From positions 283,793-347,792 of the forward strand of contig JADBJJ010000027.1 in NCBI GenBank assembly GCA_014874475.1: DNA of 64,000 nt, read 5' to 3'. The notes beneath the pieces were generated by a model. It did no database searches. It worked only from the letters and a program-made list of their open reading frames with translations, and was not told the DNA's origin. The stretch comes from Chloroflexota bacterium (GTDB lineage: Bacteria > Chloroflexota > Anaerolineae > B4-G1 > DUEL01). Shown here one piece after another: positions 17,652 to 26,815 of this stretch (positions within the stretch are counted from its first letter, which is position 1; each line of letters starts with the position of its first letter). Position numbers and translations under genes: made by a program.

Positions 17652-17769
17652 AGTGCGTGATGTACCGCTTATGGCCGGGGATGCGCAACCGGTCAAAATT
17701 CACGTCCCAGAAAAGGGGGCGGAGAAAGTCGGGTGGAGGGCCTTTTTCAGGGGAGTGTTTCGCGTTCAT
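17638..17769 (-). CDS. Small DUF6922-like protein, C-terminally short
   Basis: A 43-residue ORF whose FLRPLFWDVNFDRL segment resembles the start of the DUF6922 domain, found in small proteins linked with nucleotidyltransferase and toxin-antitoxin loci. The usual second half (an IERVLEYG-type helix and following region) is replaced by ITHYVAL and a stop. Its ATG overlaps the GH4 gene stop by ATGA and its end overlaps the PHP start by 14 bases, so it sits in a translationally coupled chain. It could be a degraded remnant or a functional mini-protein. Confidence 0.5.
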   Translation of the reverse strand: MNAKHSPEKGPPPDFLRPLFWDVNFDRLRIPGHKRYITHYVAL

Positions 17770-19052
17770 CGGTGTTCGCCGGGAAAGAATTGGGGGAGAT
17801 GCTCCCGGTTCGCTTCCAGCATCTCTTCCAGGAGAACGCGCGCCAGTTCGACCGAACTGACCAGGGGGTTGATGGCCATCGCCAGCAGCGCCGTGCGACG
17901 GGAGCCGGTCACTCCGGCGTCCACCGTCCAGGTCTCCCATGCTTTCACCGTATGGCAGAGGGGACGGATCGTCTCCGGGAGCGGCCCCATTTGCAGGGGG
18001 GTGAGGCCATGTGCCCCGATAACGCAGGGGACCTCCACGACTCCATTCGCAGGGAGGTCGGGAATGGCTCCGCCGTTGCGGACGTCCACAATTTGCACGT
18101 CCCGCCGGTCCAGCACCAGCGAGAGGATGAGCCGCACCGCCGCTTCGGAGTACAGCGCGCCACCCCGCAGGCTCAGTTCCGGCGGCTTGACGGCCAGGGA
18201 GGGGTCAGCGTACTTCCGAAGCAGGTCTCGCTCCACTTCCGCTATCACCTCGCCCCGCGTTTTCCCGGCCTGGCGCATTTCCTCCACCTTCCGATGGGGA
18301 TAATAGTAGTACTGGAGATACCAGGTCGGGAAGACGCCCAGTGCTTCTACCAGGTCGGCGTCAAAGGGGTAGAAAGGAAGCCCTTCCCGCACCCGTGCCA
18401 TCAGGTCGGCAGAGACGTCCCGGCCCTGTACGTAGACCCGCCGAATCCAGTTGACATGGTTCAGCCCCATCCACTCCAGGAAGACGGCCTCATCGGGCAC
18501 GCCGAAGAGTCCGGCGATCAGTCGGGTGAAGTTGATGGGGTTGTTGCAGAGTCCCACCACTTTCAGGGATGTATACTTGAGGAGAGTCTCGGTGATGATG
18601 CCGGAGGGGTTGGTAAAGTTAATCAGCCAGGCGTTCGGCGCCAACCGCTCCACGTCCCGGGCGATATCCAACACAACGGGGATCGTGCGCCATGCCTTCA
18701 GCGTGCCACCTGGCCCGGTGGTCTCCTGCCCAACGACGCCGTGGGCCAGGGGGATTTTCTCGTCCCGGATGCGGGCCGCCATCCCGCCCACCCGAATCTG
18801 GGAGACGACGAAGGCGGCGCCCTCCAGCGCCGCCGCGCGGTCTGTCGTCCGCGTGACGCGGGTGGGGAGATCGGCATGGCGGACCATTCGCTCCACCAGC
18901 CCGCCGACGATGTCCAGCCGCTCCGGGTCTACATCATGGAGCGCGATTTCCTCTACCTGGACCTTATCCCGGTGGATGAGGAAGCCATCCACCAGTTCCG
19001 GCGTGTAGGTGCTGCCGCCCCCGATGACGGCGATTTTCCCGATGATGGCCAT
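17766..19052 (-). CDS. GH4-family NAD-dependent 6-phospho-glycosidase
   Basis: A 428-residue GH4 enzyme. The N-terminal Rossmann motif VIGGGSTYTPEL, the INFTNPSGIITE segment and the metal-binding VGLCNNPINFT segment are characteristic. GH4 enzymes hydrolyse phosphorylated or plain disaccharides by a redox mechanism needing NAD+ and Mn2+. The similarity is nearest to 6-phospho-beta-glucosidases (LicH/BglT type). No phosphotransferase system is visible here to supply phosphorylated sugars. GGAGGTAG lies 2 bases before the ATG. Confidence 0.87.
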   Translation of the reverse strand: MAIIGKIAVIGGGSTYTPELVDGFLIHRDKVQVEEIALHDVDPERLDIVGGLVERMVRHADLPTRVTRTTDRAAALEGAAFVVSQIRVGGMAARIRDEKIPLAHGVVGQETTGPGGTLKAWRTIPVVLDIARDVERLAPNAWLINFTNPSGIITETLLKYTSLKVVGLCNNPINFTRLIAGLFGVPDEAVFLEWMGLNHVNWIRRVYVQGRDVSADLMARVREGLPFYPFDADLVEALGVFPTWYLQYYYYPHRKVEEMRQAGKTRGEVIAEVERDLLRKYADPSLAVKPPELSLRGGALYSEAAVRLILSLVLDRRDVQIVDVRNGGAIPDLPANGVVEVPCVIGAHGLTPLQMGPLPETIRPLCHTVKAWETWTVDAGVTGSRRTALLAMAINPLVSSVELARVLLEEMLEANREHLPQFFPGEHR

Positions 19053-19115
19053 CTCTACCTCCAGGAAGCAGAATCATAAATGACGGATTTGCTGCTCCTA
19101 TGATTCCGCGATTTT

Positions 19116-19313
19116 TCATACCGGACGGTTGCCGATGCGGATAAGGATGAGACCGACGATCAGCAGGAGCAGAGCGCCGCCCAGGCCGATTTGCTGAAGT
19201 GGCCCGAAACCGCCCCACTCCCCCATCCCGATGCGGTCTGTGACTCCAGTCCAGAGCAGGACCAGGACAGCGATAGCGGAAAGGAAGATACCCAGTTGTC
19301 GTTTTGTCACCAT
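19116..19313 (-). CDS. Small two-helix membrane protein
   Basis: A 65-residue protein with two predicted membrane helices (about residues 7-23 and 40-58) joined by a short Gly-rich loop, ending IRIGNRPV. GGGAG lies just before the ATG at 19313. It is the first gene upstream of the GH4 gene on the same strand (63-base gap). No family was recognised. Confidence 0.6.
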   Translation of the reverse strand: MVTKRQLGIFLSAIAVLVLLWTGVTDRIGMGEWGGFGPLQQIGLGGALLLLIVGLILIRIGNRPV

Positions 19314-19355
19314 ATTCTCCCAAAGTGTACCAGAAATTGGATAGTTGTCCAGCCC

Positions 19356-19488
19356 GGTCGTCTCTCCAGAGAGGGTTGCTGAATATTCGCCGCCGCGCAA
19401 GAATGCCGGGTTCCGTTTCTGGATAAGGGCGGGCGTACCATCCAGCATATTGGCCCCCCTTGCTCCCTCCCTCCACGGCTGCGCCGCC
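19356..19488. repeat. Half-copy of the MITE-like repeat
   Basis: About 130 bases here match 47395-47525 with roughly 85-90% identity by eye. The best-conserved core covers GCCGCGCAAGAATGCCGGGTT and CGTACCATCCAGCATAT. Only the left half of the 47.4-kb element is present; the right inverted arm was not found. It lies just upstream of the liv promoter. Confidence 0.75.
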
Positions 19489-19548
19489 TTTTGTCAGGAT
19501 CATCTCCGTCACCTGGTAACGATCTCCTGGCGCAAGCGCCGCTCTTAC
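19489..19548. other. Remaining intergenic stretch upstream of the liv promoter
   Basis: No gene or strong structure is recognised. This is the non-repeat part of the 350-base gap between the small membrane protein and the liv operon. Confidence 0.4.
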
Positions 19549-19576
19549 TTGACAAAACCGAAGGTGGGGTTATACT
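19549..19576 (+). promoter_or_regulatory. Promoter of the liv operon
   Basis: A perfect TTGACA (19549-19554), a 16-base spacer and TATACT (19571-19576) lie about 88 bases upstream of the binding-protein start codon. Confidence 0.8.
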
Positions 19577-19663
19577 ATTCTTATAAGGTGTCCCCTATTC
19601 GTGCCCGTTCCTGACTCTATTTTATCGTTCCGCCAGCCACAATGGAGAAAGGAGAACATCACG

Positions 19664-20824
19664 ATGAAACGCCTCTCGCTGCTTATAGGTCTGCTGGTTG
19701 TGATGGGCCTTCTGGTCACTGCGTGCCGGCCCAGAGGGCCCGAAACCATCAAAATCGGGCTGAACGCGGAGTTGACCGGCGGCGTCCCCGTAGTCGGGGC
19801 CTCCTGTAAGAACGGGGCCGAACTGGCGGTAGAGGAAATCAATAACGCTGGTGGGCTGGAGGTCGGCGGGAAGAAATACAAGATTGAACTCCTCATTGAG
19901 GACAATGAGGATAAGGCCGAGTCCGCCGCCGCCGCTGCCCAGAAACTGAACGCCGCGGGCGTCCTCCTGATGATCGGCCCTAATGCCAGCCGCAATGCCA
20001 TCCCCGCCGCCGAGGTGGCCGAGGCCAACAAGATGCCCATGATTTCCCCCTGGTCCACCAACCCCAAGACCACCATTGACGCCGCCACCGGTCAGCCCAA
20101 GAAGTACGTGATGCGGGCCTGCTTCATTGACGACTTCCAGGGCGTCGTCGCCGCGAAATTCGCCATAACCGAACTGGGCAGCAAGAAGCCGGCCGTTCTC
20201 TACGACGTCGCCTCGGAGTACAACAAGGGTATCGCCGAAATCTTCAAGCGGACGATGGAGGAGAACGGTATCCAGGTGGTGGCCTTTGAGAGTTACACCA
20301 CCGGCGACAAGGACTTCTCCGCCCAGTTGACCAAGATTATCCAGTCCGGTGCCGACTCCCTTTTCCTGCCCAACTACTACACCGAGGTCCCGTTGCAGGT
20401 GCAGCAGGCCCACAAACTGGGCTTCACTGGTGTCATCTTCGGGAGCGACTCGTGGGGTGCTGCTGAACTCATTGACCTCTGCGGCCCTGACTGCGAGGGC
20501 TACTTCTTCACCACCCACTACGCGGCGGACATCGCTACTCCGAAGGCCCAGGCTTTCATCAAGGCCTACGAGGCCAAGTATGGCAAGACGCCGGACGACG
20601 TGGCCGCGCTCACCTACGACGCCTTTGGTCTGGCCTTCCAGGCTATTCAGGCTGCCGGGAAGATTGACCGGGAAGCCGTCAACCAGGCGTTGCATAATAT
20701 CGCCCGCTACGAGGGCGTCACCGGTATCATGCAGTTTAAGGGCACCGGAGACCCGGTGAAGAGCGCCGTCGTCTTGCAGATCAAGGGCGGAAAGTTCGTC
20801 TACTACTCCACAGCCCAGCCGTAG
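19664..20824 (+). CDS. Branched-chain amino-acid ABC importer binding lipoprotein (LivJ-like)
   Basis: A 386-residue periplasmic-binding-fold lipoprotein with signal peptide and lipobox LVTAC (Cys about residue 21). The mature part follows the Peripla_BP_6 pattern: IKIGLNAELTGG, GASCKNGAELAVEEINNAGG, and LIEDNEDKAESAA near the N-terminus. It binds leucine-type amino acids or related solutes. The ATG at 19664 is preceded by GAGAAAGGAG. It is first in a liv operon with its own promoter, and a stable hairpin follows its stop codon. Confidence 0.92.
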   Translation: MKRLSLLIGLLVVMGLLVTACRPRGPETIKIGLNAELTGGVPVVGASCKNGAELAVEEINNAGGLEVGGKKYKIELLIEDNEDKAESAAAAAQKLNAAGVLLMIGPNASRNAIPAAEVAEANKMPMISPWSTNPKTTIDAATGQPKKYVMRACFIDDFQGVVAAKFAITELGSKKPAVLYDVASEYNKGIAEIFKRTMEENGIQVVAFESYTTGDKDFSAQLTKIIQSGADSLFLPNYYTEVPLQVQQAHKLGFTGVIFGSDSWGAAELIDLCGPDCEGYFFTTHYAADIATPKAQAFIKAYEAKYGKTPDDVAALTYDAFGLAFQAIQAAGKIDREAVNQALHNIARYEGVTGIMQFKGTGDPVKSAVVLQIKGGKFVYYSTAQP

Positions 20825-20834
20825 GATCGCCACG

Positions 20835-20869
20835 ATGTGCCGGGCACTTCTGGAGAGTGCCCGGCACAT
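20835..20869. repeat. Intercistronic hairpin after the liv binding-protein gene
   Basis: A perfect 14-bp inverted repeat (ATGTGCCGGGCACT and its complement, 7-base loop) begins 11 bases after the stop codon. Both this hairpin and the one at 10039 are preceded by TAGGATC, including the stop codon, and share a GTGCC-GG-CACTT-like core. Confidence 0.78.
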
Positions 20870-20980
20870 TCCTCAATGGGGGCGGGCATAGAGGGACTCT
20901 CTGGGGGGAGAGGGAGATTCTCCTGGCTCCCCCCTCCCATTGGGGCGAACGGTCATCCTTTCCGAAGGGGGAAGCAACCG

Positions 20981-21886
20981 ATGCAAACCCTGGTCCAGCA
21001 AGTCCTGAACGCCCTTCAACTGGGCAGCGTCTATGCTCTTATCGCCCTGGGCTACACGATGGTTTACGGCATCATCACCCTCATCAACTTCGCCCACGGC
21101 GATATCTTCATGGTCAGCACCTATGTGGCGTTCTTCGTCGGCACGGCGCTGATGAGTCAACTCCTCCGCCTTCCCGGCATCGTTGTCTTCGTGCTGACTG
21201 TGCTGGCCGCGATGTTCGCCACGGCGCTGCTGGCCGTCCTGATAGAGCGCTTCGCCTATAAGCCCCTGCGTCAGGCGCCGCGCGTCTCCGCGGTGATCAC
21301 CGCCCTGGGGGTGGGGCTCTTCCTGGAAAATTTCACGCTGGCAACCATTGGCCCCGATCCCCGCTTCCTGCCAAAGTTCTTCCCGGTTGTCACATTTACT
21401 ATGGGAGGAGTGGCCTTCTCTAACATCCAGATCATTATCATCGCGGTCTCGGCGGTGGTGATGCTCCTCCTGGACACGATTGTGCGTCGGACGATGGTGG
21501 GTATGGCCATGCGGGCCGTCTCCTGGGATAAATTCACCGCCCCGCTGATGGGCGTGCCGGTGGACCGTATTATTTCCATCACCTTTGCTATTGGCGCCTC
21601 TATCGCTGCCATTGGTGGAACGCTCTTCGGGATGGTCTACACGGTGGACCCGTATATGGGCATCCGCATCGGCTGGTGGGCCTTCATCTCCGCCGTCGTC
21701 GGCGGAATTGGCAACATTCGGGGAGCGATGATTGGAGGCTATATCCTGGGCTTCGTGGAGATTTTCACCCCGGTCATCCTGCCCGCCTCCACCTATCGGG
21801 ACTTCGTCGCCTTTTCATTGCTCCTGGTCCTGCTCATCTTCCGCCCTTATGGCATCCTGGGCCGCCCGGTGGCGCAAAAAGTGTGA
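20981..21886 (+). CDS. livH: Branched-chain amino-acid ABC permease LivH
   Basis: A 301-residue membrane subunit with about eight helices. The N-terminal QLGSVYALIALGYTMVYGII and LINFAHGDIFM motifs are diagnostic of LivH. The ATG at 20981 follows GGGGGAAG; the longer frame from 20837 would run through the intercistronic hairpin. It forms the channel with LivM. Confidence 0.95.
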   Translation: MQTLVQQVLNALQLGSVYALIALGYTMVYGIITLINFAHGDIFMVSTYVAFFVGTALMSQLLRLPGIVVFVLTVLAAMFATALLAVLIERFAYKPLRQAPRVSAVITALGVGLFLENFTLATIGPDPRFLPKFFPVVTFTMGGVAFSNIQIIIIAVSAVVMLLLDTIVRRTMVGMAMRAVSWDKFTAPLMGVPVDRIISITFAIGASIAAIGGTLFGMVYTVDPYMGIRIGWWAFISAVVGGIGNIRGAMIGGYILGFVEIFTPVILPASTYRDFVAFSLLLVLLIFRPYGILGRPVAQKV

Positions 21887-21896
21887 GGAGGCCGGC

Positions 21897-23000
21897 ATGA
21901 AACGACCATCGCTCTCTTTCCTCTCTCGCGTCCTGGCACCCCTTCGCGCCGCGTACGAATCGCTCCCTCCGCCGGTCCGCCGCTGGACTACGCCGATGCT
22001 GCTGGCTGTCTTCTTCGTCATTGCCCTATTTTCTCCCTCTTTCATCAATCTCTACTGGCAGCAGGTGCTCATCTACGTGGGCATCAATATCATTCTGACG
22101 GCCAGCCTCAATCTGGTGAACGGGTATATGGGGGAGTTCTCCGTGGGCCATGCCGGATTTATGGCCGTTGGCGCCTACGTTGCCTCTATCTTGACGGTGT
22201 GGGTCTTCCCCCGCTGGGGACTGGGGGAGTACGTCCCCTACCTCTTTCCTCTTGCCCTGCTGATTGGCGGACTGGCGGCTGGTCTGACGGGCCTGGTCAT
22301 CGCCTTCCCCTCCTTCCGCACCCGGGGTGATTATCTGGCCATCGTCACGCTCGCCTGGAACATGATTGTCAAGAGCGTCTTGGAGAACATAGATGCCATC
22401 GGCGGCCCTCGGGGCTTTATGGGGATGCAGAAGTTGACCTCCGTTGCGTGGGTCTATGTCTGGGTCATTATCACGATTTATCTCCTGCGCAACCTGGTCT
22501 ATTCCAACTTCGGACGGGGCACCCTCTCCATTCGGGAGGATGAGATTGCCTCCTCGCTGGTCAGCGTGGATACCCGGAAGGTGAAAATCACCGTTTTCGT
22601 CGTCGCCGCGTTCTTCGCCGGAATCGCCGGTGGGCTTTTTGCCCATATCATCCAGTTCATCAACCCCCGCTCCTTCTCCATCCTGAAGTCCACAGATGTG
22701 CTGGTGATGGTCTACCTGGGCGGCATCGGCAGTCTGGGCGGCTCCATTCTGGGCGCGACGGTCTACACAGTACTCCTGGAGTTGCTGCGGCCGCTGCAGG
22801 TCTGGCGCTGGGTGGTCGGCCCCCTGCTCCTGGTCCTGCTGATGATTTTCCGGCCGTACGGGATTATGGGCATGCGGGAATGGCGCTTCCTGATCCCTCC
22901 TGAGGAGCGGGTAGAGACCGTCGCGGCTCTGATGGAGCGGATTCGGCGGAAGAGAGAAGCCGTTGCCGCACCGGCTCCGGCCGGCGGATCCTCGGGTTGA
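21897..23000 (+). CDS. livM: Branched-chain amino-acid ABC permease LivM
   Basis: A 367-residue permease with about nine helices. The ASLNLVNGYMGEFSVGHAGFM and FRTRGDYLAIVTLAWNMI segments are typical of LivM, as is the IREDEIASSLVSVDTRKVK cytoplasmic loop that contacts the ATPases. A basic Arg/Pro-rich cytoplasmic N-terminus of about 30 residues precedes the first helix. GAGGAGG lies 4 bases before the ATG. Confidence 0.95.
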   Translation: MKRPSLSFLSRVLAPLRAAYESLPPPVRRWTTPMLLAVFFVIALFSPSFINLYWQQVLIYVGINIILTASLNLVNGYMGEFSVGHAGFMAVGAYVASILTVWVFPRWGLGEYVPYLFPLALLIGGLAAGLTGLVIAFPSFRTRGDYLAIVTLAWNMIVKSVLENIDAIGGPRGFMGMQKLTSVAWVYVWVIITIYLLRNLVYSNFGRGTLSIREDEIASSLVSVDTRKVKITVFVVAAFFAGIAGGLFAHIIQFINPRSFSILKSTDVLVMVYLGGIGSLGGSILGATVYTVLLELLRPLQVWRWVVGPLLLVLLMIFRPYGIMGMREWRFLIPPEERVETVAALMERIRRKREAVAAPAPAGGSSG

Positions 23001-23012
23001 CGGAGGGGCCAT

Positions 23013-23779
<767 letters not shown>

Positions 23780-23783
<4 letters not shown>

Positions 23784-24499
23784 CGGACGACGTAGTTCTC
23801 TCGGTACAGGACCTGTATGTCTCCTACGGGATGATCCGCGCGCTCAAGGGGATTTCCTTTGAGGTGCGACGCGGGGAAATTGTCACCCTGATCGGAGCCA
23901 ACGGGGCGGGGAAATCCACCACTCTGCGGGCCATCTCCCGCCTGGTGTCCATCCAGCAGGGGAGCATCATCTTTGAGGACGTGGACCTGCGCACCGTCCC
24001 GCCCCATGAGGTGACGGCTATGGGCATCTCCCACGTGCCGGAGGGCCGGGGGATTTTTGCCAACCTGACGGTGCAGGAAAACCTGAAACTGGCCACCTGG
24101 GGGCGGAAGGACCCGAAGGAAATCCAGCGGGCCTACGATCGGGTTTTCTCCCTCTTCCCCCGTCTGGCGGAGCGGCGGAATCAGTTGGCGGGCACCCTCT
24201 CCGGGGGCGAGCAACAGATGCTGGCAGTGGGGCGGGCGCTGATGCGCGGCGGACGGCTGATGCTTCTGGACGAGCCGTCTATGGGGCTGGCGCCTGTGCT
24301 GGTGCGGGAGATTTTTGACGTCCTGCGGGAAATCAATGCCGCCGGGACCACCATCCTGCTGGTGGAGCAGAATGCCCGCCAGGCCCTCAAACTGGCCCAT
24401 CGGGGCTATGTTCTGGAGACCGGCACCATCACCCTGGCAGGTACATCGCAGGAACTGATGGATAACCCCCGGGTGAAAGAAGCGTACCTGGGTGGATGA
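23780..24499 (+). CDS. livF: Branched-chain amino-acid ABC ATPase LivF
   Basis: A 239-residue second ATPase of the liv importer. Walker A is GANGAGKST, the signature LSGGEQQMLAVGRALM, Walker B LMLLDEPSMGLAP, and the end NPRVKEAYLGG is the LivF tail. Its ATG overlaps the livG stop codon (ATGA). It completes the five-gene J-H-M-G-F set. Confidence 0.95.
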
Positions 24500-24570
24500 A
24501 TTTGACGGGAAGGATGTTGGGGGCGCGGCTTTGTCCCTGCTACAACCCTCCTCATTTTCTCGGAGCGCCT

Positions 24571-25836
24571 ATGTCCATCCCTGGTCCTGAAGATATCCTT
24601 CGTCACGAGTTTTCCAACGGTATCATCCTCCTGGCGCGGGAAAACTTCACCAGCCCCACGGTGGTCGTCAGCGGCTACCTGGAGGTTGGCTCCTGCGACG
24701 AGATGCCCCTGCAGGCTGGCCTGGCCGCCTTCACCGCCTCCGCTCTCTCCCGGGGCACCGTCCACCGTACTTTTGACCAGATTTACGAGGAGGTGGAGTC
24801 GGTGGGGGCCACCATCGGCATCTCTGCTGGGGTCTATGAGACTGGCTTCGGCATCAAGTGCCTGGCCGAAGACTTCCCCCGCCTCCTGGACGTCCTGGCG
24901 GACGTTCTTCGCTATCCGACCTTCCCGCCCCAGGAAGTGGACAAACTGCGGGGGGAAATCATCACCGACTTGGAGGAGCGCGCCCACGACACCCGCCGAA
25001 TGGCGGCGCTCACCTTTCGGGAACTGGTCTACCCGCCCGGCCATCCCTACGGCCGCAGTGTGAACGGCTACATAGAGACCGTGTCCCCGCTGACTGCCGA
25101 TGACCTGGCTGCCTTCTACCGTGCCCACTACACGCCTCGCGGGATGGTCATTGCCGTCGTGGGGGCCGTGCAAGCGCAGGAGGCGGTGGATTGGGTGGAG
25201 CGGGCCTTCGGCGATTGGAATGGCCCCGAACCCCAGCGTGCTCCGTCTCCGCCCGTCTCTCCGCCGCAGGAGGTCCGGCAGAAATTCGTCCCCATCCCCG
25301 GCAAGACCCAGACGGACATTGTCCTGGGTTACCCTGGCCCCGCCCGCACCGACCCGGCCTTTCTGGACGCGCTGCTTTGCAACACCATTCTGGGCGTTTT
25401 CGGGATGATGGGGCGCCTGGGCGATAAGGTCCGGGACGAGCAGGGACTGGCTTACTACTCCTACAGTCGGGTGGAGGGGGGTAGGGGGCCTGGTCCCTGG
25501 ACCGTTATCGCCGGGGTGAATCCCGTCAACGTGGAGCGGGCGCTGGAGAGCATCCGGGCCGAAATCCGCCGCATCTGCCAGGAGCCGGTGCTGCCGAAGG
25601 AACTGGCGGATAGTCAGTCCTTCCTGGTCGGCAGTCTCCCTCTGCGGCTGGAGACCAACGAGGGGGTCGCAGCCGCCATCCTGGATATGGAGCGGTATGG
25701 CCTGGGGCTGGATTACCTCCAGCGCTATAGCGACCTGATCTGGGCCATCACCCCGGAGCGGGTGCTGGCGGCCGCGCAGCGCTGGCTGAATCCGGATGCC
25801 TACGTTCTGGCCCTGGCTGGTCCGCCCCCATCGTAG
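24571..25836 (+). CDS. M16-family peptidase-fold protein lacking the HxxEH zinc motif
   Basis: A 421-residue protein with the two-domain M16 (insulinase) fold pattern: GIILLARENFTSPTVVVSGYLE at the start, DDLAAFYRAHYTPRGMVIAVVG in the middle, and LGDKVRDEQGLAYYSYSRVE in the second half. The inverted zinc motif HxxEH expected near residue 50 is replaced by QAGLAAF. It therefore resembles the non-catalytic partner of paired M16 proteases, but no catalytic partner lies next to it. The ATG at 24571 (GGAG upstream) gives a normal family start; a longer start at 24496 overlapping the livF stop is possible. Confidence 0.8.
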   Translation: MSIPGPEDILRHEFSNGIILLARENFTSPTVVVSGYLEVGSCDEMPLQAGLAAFTASALSRGTVHRTFDQIYEEVESVGATIGISAGVYETGFGIKCLAEDFPRLLDVLADVLRYPTFPPQEVDKLRGEIITDLEERAHDTRRMAALTFRELVYPPGHPYGRSVNGYIETVSPLTADDLAAFYRAHYTPRGMVIAVVGAVQAQEAVDWVERAFGDWNGPEPQRAPSPPVSPPQEVRQKFVPIPGKTQTDIVLGYPGPARTDPAFLDALLCNTILGVFGMMGRLGDKVRDEQGLAYYSYSRVEGGRGPGPWTVIAGVNPVNVERALESIRAEIRRICQEPVLPKELADSQSFLVGSLPLRLETNEGVAAAILDMERYGLGLDYLQRYSDLIWAITPERVLAAAQRWLNPDAYVLALAGPPPS

Positions 25837-25885
25837 GGACAGGGCCTGACTTTGCTCCAATGGGGCCACCACAAGGGTTGCCCCT

Positions 25886-26785
25886 GTGAGAACCATGACT
25901 GTTACCGTTCGTCCGCTCTCTCCCACCGAAACCGAGCAATGGCTGGCCCTCCGCCGGAAACTCTGGCCCGATACCCCCATCCCTGCGCACCTGGCGGAAA
26001 TGGAGGCCATACTGGCGGACTCCGAACAGTACGCCGTCTTCGTCAGCGCGGACAATGAAGGCCATCTGAACGGGTTCGTAGAGGTCTCGCTGCGGTCCTG
26101 CGCCGAAGGCTGTGCCACTCGCCCCGTGGGCTACATTGAGGGCTGGTTTGTGGAGGAGGGCGCGCGCGCTCGGGGAATCGGACGGGCTCTGATAGATGCG
26201 GCGGAGGAGTGGGCCCGCGCGCGCGGATGCCGGGAACTGGCCTCCGATGCCGATATCGCCAATGAGGCGGGCCAGCAGGCCCATCTATCGATGGGTTTTG
26301 AGGAGGTGGGGCGAAACGTCCACTATCGGCGGGCCATCTCCCTGCCCCCCAAAGCCGACCCGACCGCCGCACCGGCCCCGGTCCGGGAGGAGAGGTTGCC
26401 GGTTCCGGCTCTGGCTGTGGGAGTGGACCTGATAGAGATTCCCCGGGTAGAGCGGGTGCTGAATCGCTACGGAGAGCGCTTCCTGCGCCGGGTTTTTACC
26501 CCGGCGGAGGTTATCTACAGTCGGGGGCGGGTGCCCGAACTGGCAACGCGCTTTGCGGCCAAAGAGGCCGTCGCTAAGGCGCTGGGGGTGGGGATGCGCA
26601 TGCTGGCGCCGGACGGGGTGGAGTGGCATGAGGTGGAGATTCTGGGGGACTGGCGGGGCCGTCCGGAGGTCTACCTGCACGGACGGGCCGCCCGCCGGGC
26701 GGCCCAACTGGGCCTGACCCAATGGGCCGTCAGCCTCTCCCACGAGCGGGAGTACGCCATCGCGTTCGTCGTGGCGATGGGGTGA
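25886..26785 (+). CDS. Fusion of GNAT acetyltransferase and holo-ACP synthase (AcpS)
   Basis: A 299-residue two-domain protein. Residues about 1-150 form a GNAT domain, with the acetyl-CoA loop in EGARARGIGRALIDAAEEWA. The overall pattern, including the N-terminal RPLSPTETEQWLALRRKLW region, is like aminoglycoside 6'-N-acetyltransferases. Residues about 178-299 form AcpS, which transfers 4'-phosphopantetheine from CoA to acyl carrier protein. The Mg-binding pair is seen as D181 (GVDLIEI) and E227 (FAAKEAVAKALG). A Pro/Ala linker joins them. The frame is continuous with no sign of a shift. A GTG start at 25886 is used; an ATG at 25895 is also possible. Confidence 0.85.
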   Translation: MRTMTVTVRPLSPTETEQWLALRRKLWPDTPIPAHLAEMEAILADSEQYAVFVSADNEGHLNGFVEVSLRSCAEGCATRPVGYIEGWFVEEGARARGIGRALIDAAEEWARARGCRELASDADIANEAGQQAHLSMGFEEVGRNVHYRRAISLPPKADPTAAPAPVREERLPVPALAVGVDLIEIPRVERVLNRYGERFLRRVFTPAEVIYSRGRVPELATRFAAKEAVAKALGVGMRMLAPDGVEWHEVEILGDWRGRPEVYLHGRAARRAAQLGLTQWAVSLSHEREYAIAFVVAMG

Positions 26786-26815
26786 GAGTTTCGCCTGCCA
26801 ATTAGGTGGCTCCTG

